The position numbers and the translations under genes are program-made. Source: CAMCXE01 sp046347475 (GTDB lineage Bacteria; Pseudomonadota; Gammaproteobacteria; Pseudomonadales; Cellvibrionaceae). From it: a DNA stretch of 64,000 bases. The DNA lies in contig JAXMGD010000001.1 in assembly GCA_046347475.1 (NCBI GenBank), forward strand, positions 62,001-126,000. Reading direction: 5' to 3'. Positions 1-8,345 of this stretch are shown one piece after another. The notes below the pieces were generated by a model. That model did no database searches. It was not told the origin of the DNA and saw only the letters and a program-made list of their open reading frames with translations. The number at the start of each line of letters is the position of its first letter. Within the stretch, counting starts at the first letter, position 1.

Positions 1-2392
1 AGTTTTGTAAGGCCTGTTTTTTTAAGGCTAGGTTTTGCGCCAAAGGCTCCACTAAGCGAATGCGTTGAAATTGGCTGTATTGTTCATTGGCTTTTTGCAG
101 CTGTGCCCAGGCGGCAATAAATGCCGTGCGCTCAGTTTTGTCGGAAAAGGCCGCTTGATTGGCGCTCTGCTGAATTTTATCCAGCGCCGCTTGGCGGGCC
201 TTGTTATCGCTAGCATTTAATTGCGCTAATTTATACAGGGCTTCCATATATTGCCCATAGGGTTTGGGGTAATTCTCCACATATTGCCCCAGGGCGCGCA
301 CGGCGGCGAGTTTATCGTTTTGTTGCTCGTATAAATTCGCCGCTTGCCAAAGTGCTGCGGCTTTTACGCTGGCATCTTTTTCGTTTTTCGCCAGCGCCTC
401 TAAACTCTCAGCAGCTTTGCCTTGGTTGTTGGATTTTAAATAACTGCTGGATAACAAACGGTTTACATCGGCCATTAATTCATGGCGCGGGTAGCGCTGG
501 GCAAATTCTTGCCCGTAACCTGAAGCCTGCGCCCACTGGCCCTGCTCGGCGCTTAAACTGGCCGCTTGATACAGGCCCTTCGCGGCTAAATCGTGTTGCG
601 GTAAGAGCGTGGCTATGCGCGCATAGTGGCGGGCGGCCTCGCTGGTGTTATTGGCGCTTTTAGCTTCTTCGGCTTGTTTTAACACAATGCTCGCCAAACT
701 GTCGGCTAGCGCGGTATTTTCCGCGCTGGTGAGTTTGCTGGAATAGGCAGCTAAAATAGTGGTTTCAGCGTCGTTAAAGCGTTTTAAATCCGCCTGCGCG
801 AGGGCTTTAAATGCGGCGGCTTTTTGCTGCTCGGCCAAGGGGCTGCCCGGCGGTAAACTGGCTAGCAAATCCACCACCTGCTGGCTGTTTTTTTCTTGAA
901 TATTAATATCCGCCGCACGCAGCAATAATTCCATGCTGTGTTTATCCTGCGGATACATCTGCGCATAGATTTTACTGTGGCGGGCCATTTTGCTGGCCAA
1001 GGCTTGGCGAGTTGGGCCGCTGGATTTTTGGATCAGTTGATCGTTGGTGACAATAGCGGCGTAGGCGGCGTCTTTATCTAAAATAATATCGCCATCAAAG
1101 GCAGATTTTTCGTAGTAGCCCAAGGCCTTTTCATTATCCTTGTTGGCGGATAACAATAGCGCGTATTGTTTATACATTTTGTCCTGCTGTGCGTAGGCGG
1201 CAAAATGTTTTAAATAACGCTCGCTCCAGACATTGGCGTGGCTTAATTGTTGTGCGCTGGCGCCACTTAAGCCCTGGCCTGCGGCGGTGAGCATATTTTT
1301 GCGCAGGCCGGTGAGCACCGCATTTTTATCCACATTGGGGTTTTGCTGCCAAAAGGCGGCATCTGGTTGGTACTGGTTATATAAAGTGGTGAGCGTGTCA
1401 TCAAAACTCGCCCATTGGTTTAACTGTGCGTACAGCTGCAATTGATATAAATAAGCCAGCGGCATGCGCGGCGATTGCGGGTAGCGCTGAATAAATACCT
1501 GCATGGCTGCCACCGCCTGTGCAGGCGACACGCGGCGTTTTACTTCGGCGAGCTGTTCAAAAAATTCGTAACTCCAAACAAAATCATCGCCCAACAGATT
1601 CGGCAGGGCTTGGTCAGGCAGGCGCGCAGCGGCTAAGCTCGCGGCGCGCAACAATTCGTTAATCAGGGCTTTTTTGCTCTCCGAGAGTTCTTTTATGTCG
1701 CTGTACGTCTGCTGGCGCAGGGCCGCTAAAAAATCATCCGCCGCATCGTTGTAGACGTTTTGTTTAAAACGCGCCCAGCCGCGTTTATACAGCGCGCGCT
1801 CGGTAAATAAACCGTTATTGGGGGTGAGCAGGGCCTCGCTGTAGGCGCTTTCGGCGCTTAGGTATTCACCGCGTTTAAAAGCGTCCTCAGCAATGCGAAA
1901 ATGGGCTTCGGCAATAAATGGCGATTTGGGGAAATCCTGAATAATGGTTTTTAAACTCTGCACACTCTCACTGGTGCGGCCCAATTGTTCATATACCTGC
2001 GCCAGTTGGTATAAAGCGCGGTCTTTATTCGGCGAGTTAGGGTAATCGCGCAGGCTCTGCTGCAATAAATTATTCGCGCGGTTTAAGGCCTCTGGGCTTA
2101 ATTGCGGGTTTTCGCTGTCTAAATTGGCGTTATCAATTTCCAAGGCGGCTAAGCGGCCTAAGGCATCTTCGCGCAATTTATCGTTTTTTGGGGCTTTTTC
2201 GATGTACTGATAATAAGACTGCACAATTTGGCTGCGGGTTTGTTCGGCGGCGCTTTGTTGCTCGGTTTTGGGTGGCGCGCGGCTGAAGTCCACATCGGCA
2301 ATGGTGGGTTTGTGGCTGTTGCCTGCGCAGCCGCTCAAAAGGCTCAAACCTAGGCACAGCGGCCAGGGCGATAATTTAGGATTTTTTATCAT
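1..2392 (-). CDS. TPR-repeat lipoprotein, C-terminus beyond window
   Basis: The frame opens at ATG 2392 and stays open to position 1, so about 797 residues are visible and the end is missing. The N-terminus is a lipoprotein signal peptide with lipobox LLSGC, lipidated at Cys22, so the protein should be anchored in the outer membrane or periplasm. The rest is helical and repetitive with TPR-like units (for example ALYKRGWARFKQ, EAHFRIAEDAFKRGEYLSAE), a scaffold for protein contacts. Its start overlaps the end of the upstream TPR gene by 17 bases, which indicates translational coupling. Such TPR pairs can accompany ExbB/TolQ-type energiser genes, but nothing left of the window can be checked. 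Confidence 0.8.
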   Translation of the reverse strand, partial: MIKNPKLSPWPLCLGLSLLSGCAGNSHKPTIADVDFSRAPPKTEQQSAAEQTRSQIVQSYYQYIEKAPKNDKLREDALGRLAALEIDNANLDSENPQLSPEALNRANNLLQQSLRDYPNSPNKDRALYQLAQVYEQLGRTSESVQSLKTIIQDFPKSPFIAEAHFRIAEDAFKRGEYLSAESAYSEALLTPNNGLFTERALYKRGWARFKQNVYNDAADDFLAALRQQTYSDIKELSESKKALINELLRAASLAAARLPDQALPNLLGDDFVWSYEFFEQLAEVKRRVSPAQAVAAMQVFIQRYPQSPRMPLAYLYQLQLYAQLNQWASFDDTLTTLYNQYQPDAAFWQQNPNVDKNAVLTGLRKNMLTAAGQGLSGASAQQLSHANVWSERYLKHFAAYAQQDKMYKQYALLLSANKDNEKALGYYEKSAFDGDIILDKDAAYAAIVTNDQLIQKSSGPTRQALASKMARHSKIYAQMYPQDKHSMELLLRAADINIQEKNSQQVVDLLASLPPGSPLAEQQKAAAFKALAQADLKRFNDAETTILAAYSSKLTSAENTALADSLASIVLKQAEEAKSANNTSEAARHYARIATLLPQHDLAAKGLYQAASLSAEQGQWAQASGYGQEFAQRYPRHELMADVNRLLSSSYLKSNNQGKAAESLEALAKNEKDASVKAAALWQAANLYEQQNDKLAAVRALGQYVENYPKPYGQYMEALYKLAQLNASDNKARQAALDKIQQSANQAAFSDKTERTAFIAAWAQLQKANEQYSQFQRIRLVEPLAQNLALKKQALQN

Positions 2393-3695
2393 AGGTATTG
2401 GCAAGTCCGTAGCGGCAATTACTTAAATAAGCGTTTAAGGCTTGATTATTTTCTTCCAAACTCTGGCTGAGGGCTTCACTTAATTCCCGCTCCAGCTCGC
2501 TTTGCAGCGTCGGCAGCAGGGCGCTAAAAGCGGCGGGCGCGTTAGCTTGCCAGCGCCAAAACTCCAATTGCCGGGCCAGTAATTTTGGTGTGCGCGCAGA
2601 GCGAATAGGTAGGGTTTCCCAGGCGGTTTTTAAACTGCCTAGAGCCTCGGGGCTGCGCAGACTGAGGGAGAGATTTTTCACTTCGGCCAGGTGTAATAAT
2701 TGGGTCTCGTACCAACTGATGGCGTTTTTATACAGTGTTATGGCGTCGGTGCTGGCGTTGCGGTTTTGCGCCGTAATGGCGGCCAGAAAATAGCCGTCGA
2801 GAGTGGAAATATCACTGGGGGTGGCCGCTTTTAAATGGTCAAAAATATTGGCAGCTTCTTTATATTTTTTTTGCTCTAAATAGCTCAAGCCCAAACCTAA
2901 GGCGGCGCGTTTGGCATATTGGCTATCTTGGGTGATATTGCTAAATGAGCTGGCCGCGTCGCGATAAAAGCCCGCTTTTAATTGAATAAACCCCAGCGTC
3001 ATCAACAGGTGGTTGGATAATTCGGTTTGTTGTTTGCCTGTTTGGCTGCGGGCCTTATTGATAAAACTGATGGCATCAGACCACCAGTCCTGGCGAATAT
3101 TGGCGGAGGCTAAATTCAGTTGGGCATTTAAATACAAAGGCGAGGTGGCGGGGATTTTTTCGTAAAGTTTGGCCGCCTCCCTGTGTTTTTTCTGTTTTTG
3201 TAATAACACACCATTTAACAGCGCGGCATATTCACCGGTGCGGCTTTTGGGGTCGGCGAAACTCGCCTGCTCCAGTGCCTCGCGAGCATTTTTAGTGTCG
3301 CCATCTTGCAGATAATAATCGGCCAACACACAGGCCAACCAATAGGCCTTATCCCATTGTTTGGCGCTCATGGCGGCCTGCTGGGCGCTTTTCAGTGGCG
3401 CGATCCAATCCCACTCAAAAATAAAGGGCTGCAGGGCCGTGAATTGATCGCTCTGCGGCGCTTGCAACAGGCCGGGCAGCGCGGCAGCTAATTCCGCCTG
3501 GGCTTGAGTTTTTTTGCCCTGTTTAATTAATTGCTGGATACGCAGTGCATCAAGGCCCGCCGCAGGCGCAGCAGTGGTCTGTTGGGCGGCCCAGATAAAT
3601 TCTGGCCAGTTGGCGGGGGTGGCGAGTGCCGTCTGCGTAGCAAATGCACTCAACACACATAGGATGGCTGTTAAGGAGTGCGAAAATGAAAACAT
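2376..3695 (-). CDS. Periplasmic TPR-repeat protein
   Basis: This is a 439-residue protein with a Sec signal peptide that ends near residues 20-26 (ALATPANW). The mature part is built of TPR-like helix pairs over roughly residues 110-300 (for example KQWDKAYWLACVLADYYLQD and YAKRAALGLGLSYLEQKKY). It is the first gene of the leftward pair and overlaps the next TPR lipoprotein by 17 bases. No enzymatic motif is visible. A role as a partner of the downstream lipoprotein in an envelope complex is inferred from the coupling only. Confidence 0.75.
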   Translation of the reverse strand: MFSFSHSLTAILCVLSAFATQTALATPANWPEFIWAAQQTTAAPAAGLDALRIQQLIKQGKKTQAQAELAAALPGLLQAPQSDQFTALQPFIFEWDWIAPLKSAQQAAMSAKQWDKAYWLACVLADYYLQDGDTKNAREALEQASFADPKSRTGEYAALLNGVLLQKQKKHREAAKLYEKIPATSPLYLNAQLNLASANIRQDWWSDAISFINKARSQTGKQQTELSNHLLMTLGFIQLKAGFYRDAASSFSNITQDSQYAKRAALGLGLSYLEQKKYKEAANIFDHLKAATPSDISTLDGYFLAAITAQNRNASTDAITLYKNAISWYETQLLHLAEVKNLSLSLRSPEALGSLKTAWETLPIRSARTPKLLARQLEFWRWQANAPAAFSALLPTLQSELERELSEALSQSLEENNQALNAYLSNCRYGLANTYDKKS

Positions 3696-3753
3696 AATTG
3701 GCCCTAGGTTTGGTAATTTGGCGTTTGATAGTGCATTCCAATAAACTTCATCG

Positions 3754-4320
3754 TTAGCCAGATGCCTCTGTCAGGCCTTGGATGAGTGGCTTTCTATAAT
3801 CCATATCTTTCTCATTCCAGAATACAAAGCCATTTGCCAGATCTAGATTAAAAAATGATTCATAGTAACATTCATCCAAATCTACATCGCTACCTGAATC
3901 TCTACCGAATAGCTTTAATTTAACGCATTCGGCTCTCAAATTAAGCTCCCCTTGGTGCAGGGCTATGCAGGTGAATGTTTCTTGTGGAGTCATTTTGCGT
4001 GAGCACTCTTCCATTCCATAGAGTGAGGCAAGCAGACTGATAAGCGAGTCACTCTCTGGGCCTGAGCGAATAAATTTCACACCTTTTTTGTATACATGGT
4101 CGCTATATAATTGCCATTCAGAATTAAAGCCACTCTCTATGTTTTTGAGAACTTCGACCTTAAAACCTAGTTCTCTACCATTGTGGCTGGCCATTAGTTT
4201 AAACAGAAAATACTCAGGGCTCTCATCGAACTCCGTTATTTTAAATGTGCAGTCGACAAACCCCTCTTCGCTAAATTGATCAAGAAAAGGATAACCATTT
4301 GAGTCAACTTGTATGTGCAT
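3754..4320 (-). CDS. Hypothetical acidic protein, 188 aa
   Basis: I do not recognise this protein. It has no signal peptide or membrane segment, is acidic, and looks like a compact cytoplasmic alpha/beta protein. The start at 4320 is preceded on the minus strand by AAGGAAG, a good ribosome binding site. Its base composition is more AT-rich than its neighbours, which fits an accessory gene. It stands between the TPR pair and a VOC gene with no operon partner. Its size and acidity would suit an immunity-type protein, but no toxin gene is present, so that remains speculation. Confidence 0.6.
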   Translation of the reverse strand: MHIQVDSNGYPFLDQFSEEGFVDCTFKITEFDESPEYFLFKLMASHNGRELGFKVEVLKNIESGFNSEWQLYSDHVYKKGVKFIRSGPESDSLISLLASLYGMEECSRKMTPQETFTCIALHQGELNLRAECVKLKLFGRDSGSDVDLDECYYESFFNLDLANGFVFWNEKDMDYRKPLIQGLTEASG

Positions 4321-4346
4321 ATACGCTTCCTTTTTTAGGGGACTGA

Positions 4347-4883
4347 TTAGGATAAAGTGATAACGCTGCTTGAATTAACCTGATCCACCACCAGCCGGTG
4401 TTCAGCATCCAATACCCAAGCATCCTCATAATCCACTTCAAACAAATGCCCGTCGAGGTCTTTGAAATAGCCTGCTATACCCCAGTGGGTGCGCGTAGCT
4501 GGTTTTACGAGGGTGCCGCCTGCGGCCACCGCTTGAGCCAGTATGCGCGGCACTTCCTCAGGCGACTTGGCCAAATAAATTAACCCGACGCCGCTAAAAT
4601 GAGTGGCTGATTGATTAGCAAGCTCTGTTCCCGCTGCCGCGCTAAACCCGGCATCATCGGCAAATGCTTGGCGGTTGATTAAACACAGGGCATAACCGCC
4701 TAAATTAAATTTTACAAAGCCGTCGTTGCCGGTGGGGGATTTTTGCCAGCCGAGGGCTGCGTAAAACTCAGCCGCGCGCGCCACATCCTGCACGCCCAAT
4801 AAAATTAAATGCAGCCTTTGGCTGGGGGCAAGCCTTAGCGCCTGGTCTGAGGGAAAAATATGGCCGACGGGTTTAGCTAACAT
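4347..4883 (-). CDS. VOC-family (glyoxalase/bleomycin-resistance fold) protein
   Basis: The 178-residue protein carries a glyoxalase-like pattern: HLILLGVQDVARAAEFYAAL near residue 25, then G-GYALCLINR, and a C-terminal DLDGHLFEVDYED typical of the second metal ligand region. The VOC superfamily covers metal-dependent dioxygenases, isomerases and resistance proteins, and the substrate cannot be read from sequence. It lies between a hypothetical gene and pdxA, with a 45-base gap to pdxA, and could be cotranscribed with it. Confidence 0.75.
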   Translation of the reverse strand: MLAKPVGHIFPSDQALRLAPSQRLHLILLGVQDVARAAEFYAALGWQKSPTGNDGFVKFNLGGYALCLINRQAFADDAGFSAAAGTELANQSATHFSGVGLIYLAKSPEEVPRILAQAVAAGGTLVKPATRTHWGIAGYFKDLDGHLFEVDYEDAWVLDAEHRLVVDQVNSSSVITLS

Positions 4884-4928
4884 AGTGCCTCAGCAGAGAG
4901 TGTTTGGAGTGGTAATCAGTAGCGCATA

Positions 4929-5918
4929 TTAGCGGCGCTGGGTGCGCGCCTTAATCATCTGCTGCGCATAATCAATGGCCACGTTTAGGCTGCCTAAATC
5001 CGCTTTGCCAAGCCCGGCTAAATCCAGCGCCGTGCCGTGGTCTACGCTGGTGCGAATAAACGGCAGGCCGAGGGTAATATTCACCGCTTGGCCAAAACCC
5101 TTGTATTTAAGTACCGGCAGGCCCTGGTCGTGGTACATGGCGAGCACCGCATCGGCCTGGGTTAAATATTTGGGGGTAAATAGGGTGTCAGCCGGTAATG
5201 GGCCGATGAGATTAAAACCCTTGGCGCGCAATTGATTTAACACGGGGGTAATTGTAGTAATTTCTTCCATACCCAAATGGCCGTTTTCTCCGGCGTGGGG
5301 ATTTAAACCGCAAACTAAAATGCGTGGCGCTGGAATGCCAAATTGCGTTATTAAATCCTGCTGCAGAATTTCGAGGGTGCGGCTAAGGCTGGCTTGGGTA
5401 ATAGCGGCGCTGACATCTTTTAGCGGTAAATGGGTGGTGGCGAGTGCTACGCGCAGGCCTTCGGTGGCGAGCATCATGACGACTTGGTCGCAGCCGCTGC
5501 GCTCGGCAAAAAATTCCGTATGGCCGCTAAAGGCTATGCCCGCATCGTTAATCACACTTTTTTGCACCGGCCCCGTCACCAATGCGGCGCATTCGCCCTT
5601 AATACAGGCATCCTGCGCGGCGGCGAGGGTATTTAATACATAGGCAGCATTGGCGCTATTTAATTGGCCGGGGGTGACGGGGGCGGCGCATTTAATATCC
5701 ACCAGGCTTAATTCAGCGGCCGCGCTGGGGGCGAATTGCTCGGCGGCAAACGGTTTAAGTTTTAGCGGTAATTTTAATAAGATGGCGGTTTGGCGCAATA
5801 GATCGCCGTCGGCAAATACCACCAATTCGCGGGGTTCTGCGCTGGCATTCTGGCAAAAGCGGACAATTAATTCCGGGCCAATGCCTGCGGGTTCTCCTGG
5901 GGTGATGGCAATTCGCAT
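4929..5918 (-). CDS. pdxA: 4-hydroxythreonine-4-phosphate dehydrogenase
   Basis: PdxA oxidises 4-phosphohydroxy-L-threonine, which decarboxylates to 3-amino-2-oxopropyl phosphate, in pyridoxal 5'-phosphate synthesis. The 329-residue protein is full length and has the family signatures GEPAGIGPELIVRF at the N-terminus, SGHTEFFAE with a metal-binding His, CGLNPHAGENGHLG and MYHDQGLPVLKYKGFG. In many gammaproteobacteria pdxA directly follows surA. Here two extra genes (DUF3144 and a cold-shock/Excalibur protein) lie between surA and pdxA, so the lptD-surA-pdxA order is kept but interrupted. No rsmA-apaGH follows in this window. Confidence 0.96.
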   Translation of the reverse strand: MRIAITPGEPAGIGPELIVRFCQNASAEPRELVVFADGDLLRQTAILLKLPLKLKPFAAEQFAPSAAAELSLVDIKCAAPVTPGQLNSANAAYVLNTLAAAQDACIKGECAALVTGPVQKSVINDAGIAFSGHTEFFAERSGCDQVVMMLATEGLRVALATTHLPLKDVSAAITQASLSRTLEILQQDLITQFGIPAPRILVCGLNPHAGENGHLGMEEITTITPVLNQLRAKGFNLIGPLPADTLFTPKYLTQADAVLAMYHDQGLPVLKYKGFGQAVNITLGLPFIRTSVDHGTALDLAGLGKADLGSLNVAIDYAQQMIKARTQRR

Positions 5919-6032
5919 GATGATTTAGCTCACTTAAATGTTTATAAAACGCTTAGATAAACATTAACAATGTATGGGTGGTCTGAGCGCCCAGAACGAT
6001 TGATAACCGACTGAAATTCTGAAATCTCCAGG

Positions 6033-6602
6033 CTAATCGCACCATTGATCCTCGCAAGGCTCACCATCTCCATCCCCATCAGTTTTTTGATTCGGACAGT
6101 TTTTAAGATAAAACTTAGCTTCTGAGCAGGAGGTCATTTGAGAGCAGTAGGTCTTTCCCTGACAAGAGAAATTGCCTTCAATTTCTCTTGTTTCAATATC
6201 TCTAACCGTTGTAGCAGGCGGTGCTTCAGCGACGCTGGCGCTCGGTTTTGCCGGTTCTTGCTGGGATGCTTTAAGGTAAAAAATTATTACAATTGAGCTG
6301 AGGATTATTGCAAAAACACCAAAATTAGATTTGGACGTTTGCTTAATAACTTTATTGTGGCTGTTGCCCTTTTTTGGGTTTTGATTGATTCTCTGCAACC
6401 CATCAATCGCCACGCATGCGGCTTTTTTCTTGCCTGACGAGTCTTGGATGATATCGTAAAACAGCACGTCACCTTCTCTTGGGCGGCGGGGCATGTTTTT
6501 TACTGCCGATATGTGCAGAAAGATCATTTCGGTTTCACTGTGTTTGATAAAACCAAAACCTCGATCATCATTCCACTTTGTTAGCGTCCCCCTACTTTGC
6601 AC
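6033..6602 (-). CDS. Cold-shock domain / transmembrane / Excalibur protein
   Basis: The 189-residue protein has three parts. Residues about 3-66 form a cold-shock (OB-fold) domain with RGFGFI and IFLHIS as the nucleic-acid binding motifs. Residues about 93-111 form one membrane helix (FGVFAIILSSIVIIFYL). Residues about 147-189 form an Excalibur-type calcium-binding segment with four cysteines and DGDGDGEPCEDQWC. This places a putative RNA- or DNA-binding domain in the cytoplasm and a calcium-binding domain outside. It is leftward between the DUF3144 gene and pdxA. Function is unknown. Confidence 0.8.
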   Translation of the reverse strand: MQSRGTLTKWNDDRGFGFIKHSETEMIFLHISAVKNMPRRPREGDVLFYDIIQDSSGKKKAACVAIDGLQRINQNPKKGNSHNKVIKQTSKSNFGVFAIILSSIVIIFYLKASQQEPAKPSASVAEAPPATTVRDIETREIEGNFSCQGKTYCSQMTSCSEAKFYLKNCPNQKTDGDGDGEPCEDQWCD

Positions 6603-6699
6603 TCAGGCCTCATCTTTGTGCTTTGGCGTCAGGCGTCATTTTATGCATGCAGACGCCACCCGCCTTTCTCATTTTCTGAGCCCAACAAATTGGCATTTA

Positions 6700-7035
6700 C
6701 TACGCGTCGTTAGCCGGTTTGGGCGGTGTTTTAATATATTGCTCAAAATTGGCAATATAGTCGTCGATATTTTGGTTGAGCATATCGCGAAAACGCTCGG
6801 TAAAAAAATCCAGGGCGCCTGCTTTGGCGTCCTGCATGGGTTTGGCGTCGGGAAAACTGCTGGCCATAAGCCAAGCGGTAAAACGCGCGGAGGCGTACAA
6901 CATGGAAGCAGCTACACCCTCTTTGTGCATGCTGTCTAATTGATCATTGGATAAAAATATATGTGCGTCGGCGCGGTTAAAAAATAAGGGTTCGCTATCT
7001 TCGATGGCGGCCGGTTGTTGAGTCTCAGTGCTCAT
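6700..7035 (-). CDS. DUF3144-like small protein
   Basis: This 111-residue protein contains FFNRADAHIFLSNDQLDSM and ASMLYASARFTAWLMASSFP, which I recognise as the DUF3144 pattern. It has no signal peptide. It ends in a proline-rich tail (TPPKPANDA). The gene follows surA by 17 bases in the same direction and is probably cotranscribed with it. The family has no known function. Confidence 0.65.
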   Translation of the reverse strand: MSTETQQPAAIEDSEPLFFNRADAHIFLSNDQLDSMHKEGVAASMLYASARFTAWLMASSFPDAKPMQDAKAGALDFFTERFRDMLNQNIDDYIANFEQYIKTPPKPANDA

Positions 7036-7052
7036 AGGAAATTCTCGTTAAT

Positions 7053-8336
7053 TTATTGGACTTTTATATCAATAAAAGCGTCTTCTTTTAATTCCATAAG
7101 CCACAGCTGTAATTCGTCTTCAAACCGGCGGCTGGTGAGAATATTGGCGGCTTTGCGCTGTAATACTTCTTTGGTCATGTCTTCTTGGCGGCGCTCAGTC
7201 ACTTGCAAAATGTGCCAACCAAATTGTGATTTAAACGGCTCGCTCACTTGCCCCACAGTGGCCTCACTTATGGCGTTTTCAAATTCCGGCACAAACATAC
7301 CGGGACTGCTCCAGCCTAAATCGCCGCCATTTAACATGGAGCCTATATCTTCGGAGTTTTCTTTGGCGAGTTTGGCAAAATCGGCACCGGCTAAAATGCT
7401 GCTGCGCAATTTGTTTAATTTGGCGCGGGCTTCTTCATCGCTGACCACGGCGGAGGTTTTGACCAGAATATGGCGCACTTTAGATTGGGTGATGACTTGG
7501 TTGGCGTCAGAGCGTTTGTCGATTAATTTTAAAATGTGAAAACCGGCGGGTGAGCGAGCGGGTTTGGAGAGGCTGCCGACCGGCATGTCCGCCACTAATT
7601 CGGCAAATAAACTCGGTAAATCAGCGGATTTGCGCCAGCCAATGTCACCGCCATTTAAGGCATCTTGGGCGTTGGATTTGGCTATGGCGGTGGCTGCAAA
7701 GTCGGCGCCGTTTTTTAATTCGTCGTAAACGGCATTAATTTTCGCTTCGGCTTCGGCTACTTCTGCGGCGCTGGGGGAGGGCGGCAGGGCAATCATAAAA
7801 TGGCCTATGTGGTATTCCGGTGAAATCCAGAATTTCGCATCGGCGGATTTTAAGAAGTTTTCAATTTCTAATTCGGAGACTTTTATGCGTTGAGTTACTA
7901 CGCCGCGCTGTACCTGTTGCACGGTAATTTCCCGCTGCAAACGCTGGCGCATTACGGCAGGGCTTAAGCCTTCGCTTACCAGCATGGCTTCAAATTGTTC
8001 GAGGGTCATGCGGTTTTTCTGCGCGATATTGGTCATGGCGGCGTTGACCTGCTCGGGGGATACCTTAACGCCCATACGGTTGGCGGAGGCCAATTGCAGG
8101 GATTCGGTAATCAGGTGATCAAGCACCTGTTTGCGCAACACATCATCGGGCGGCAATTTAATTTTTTCTGCGTCTGGGCGGTTTTTAATTTCCGCGACGC
8201 GGCTGTTGAGATCACTTAAGGTCACCACATTTTTACCCACTATGGCCGCGACCTGATCGAGTTTTTGCGGGGCGGCGAAGGCTTGGCTTGCTAAGGCCAG
8301 GCAGAAAATAAAGAGGCGCGTTTTGGGTAAATTCAT
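7053..8336 (-). CDS. surA: Periplasmic chaperone/peptidyl-prolyl isomerase SurA
   Basis: SurA escorts unfolded outer-membrane proteins, including LptD, through the periplasm. The 427-residue protein has a signal peptide ending in AFAAPQKLDQ, an N-terminal chaperone domain with VAAIVGKNVVTLSDL, and two parvulin (PpiC) domains. The first starts near residue 175 (EYHIGHFMIALP) and the second near residue 285 (KVRHILVKTSAVVSDEEA). Both have the expected GGDIGW and GGDLGW turns. It follows lptD by 9 bases, the conserved gammaproteobacterial order, which couples a chaperone to one of its main clients. Confidence 0.97.
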   Translation of the reverse strand: MNLPKTRLFIFCLALASQAFAAPQKLDQVAAIVGKNVVTLSDLNSRVAEIKNRPDAEKIKLPPDDVLRKQVLDHLITESLQLASANRMGVKVSPEQVNAAMTNIAQKNRMTLEQFEAMLVSEGLSPAVMRQRLQREITVQQVQRGVVTQRIKVSELEIENFLKSADAKFWISPEYHIGHFMIALPPSPSAAEVAEAEAKINAVYDELKNGADFAATAIAKSNAQDALNGGDIGWRKSADLPSLFAELVADMPVGSLSKPARSPAGFHILKLIDKRSDANQVITQSKVRHILVKTSAVVSDEEARAKLNKLRSSILAGADFAKLAKENSEDIGSMLNGGDLGWSSPGMFVPEFENAISEATVGQVSEPFKSQFGWHILQVTERRQEDMTKEVLQRKAANILTSRRFEDELQLWLMELKEDAFIDIKVQ

Positions 8337-8345
8337 AAAGTCTTC

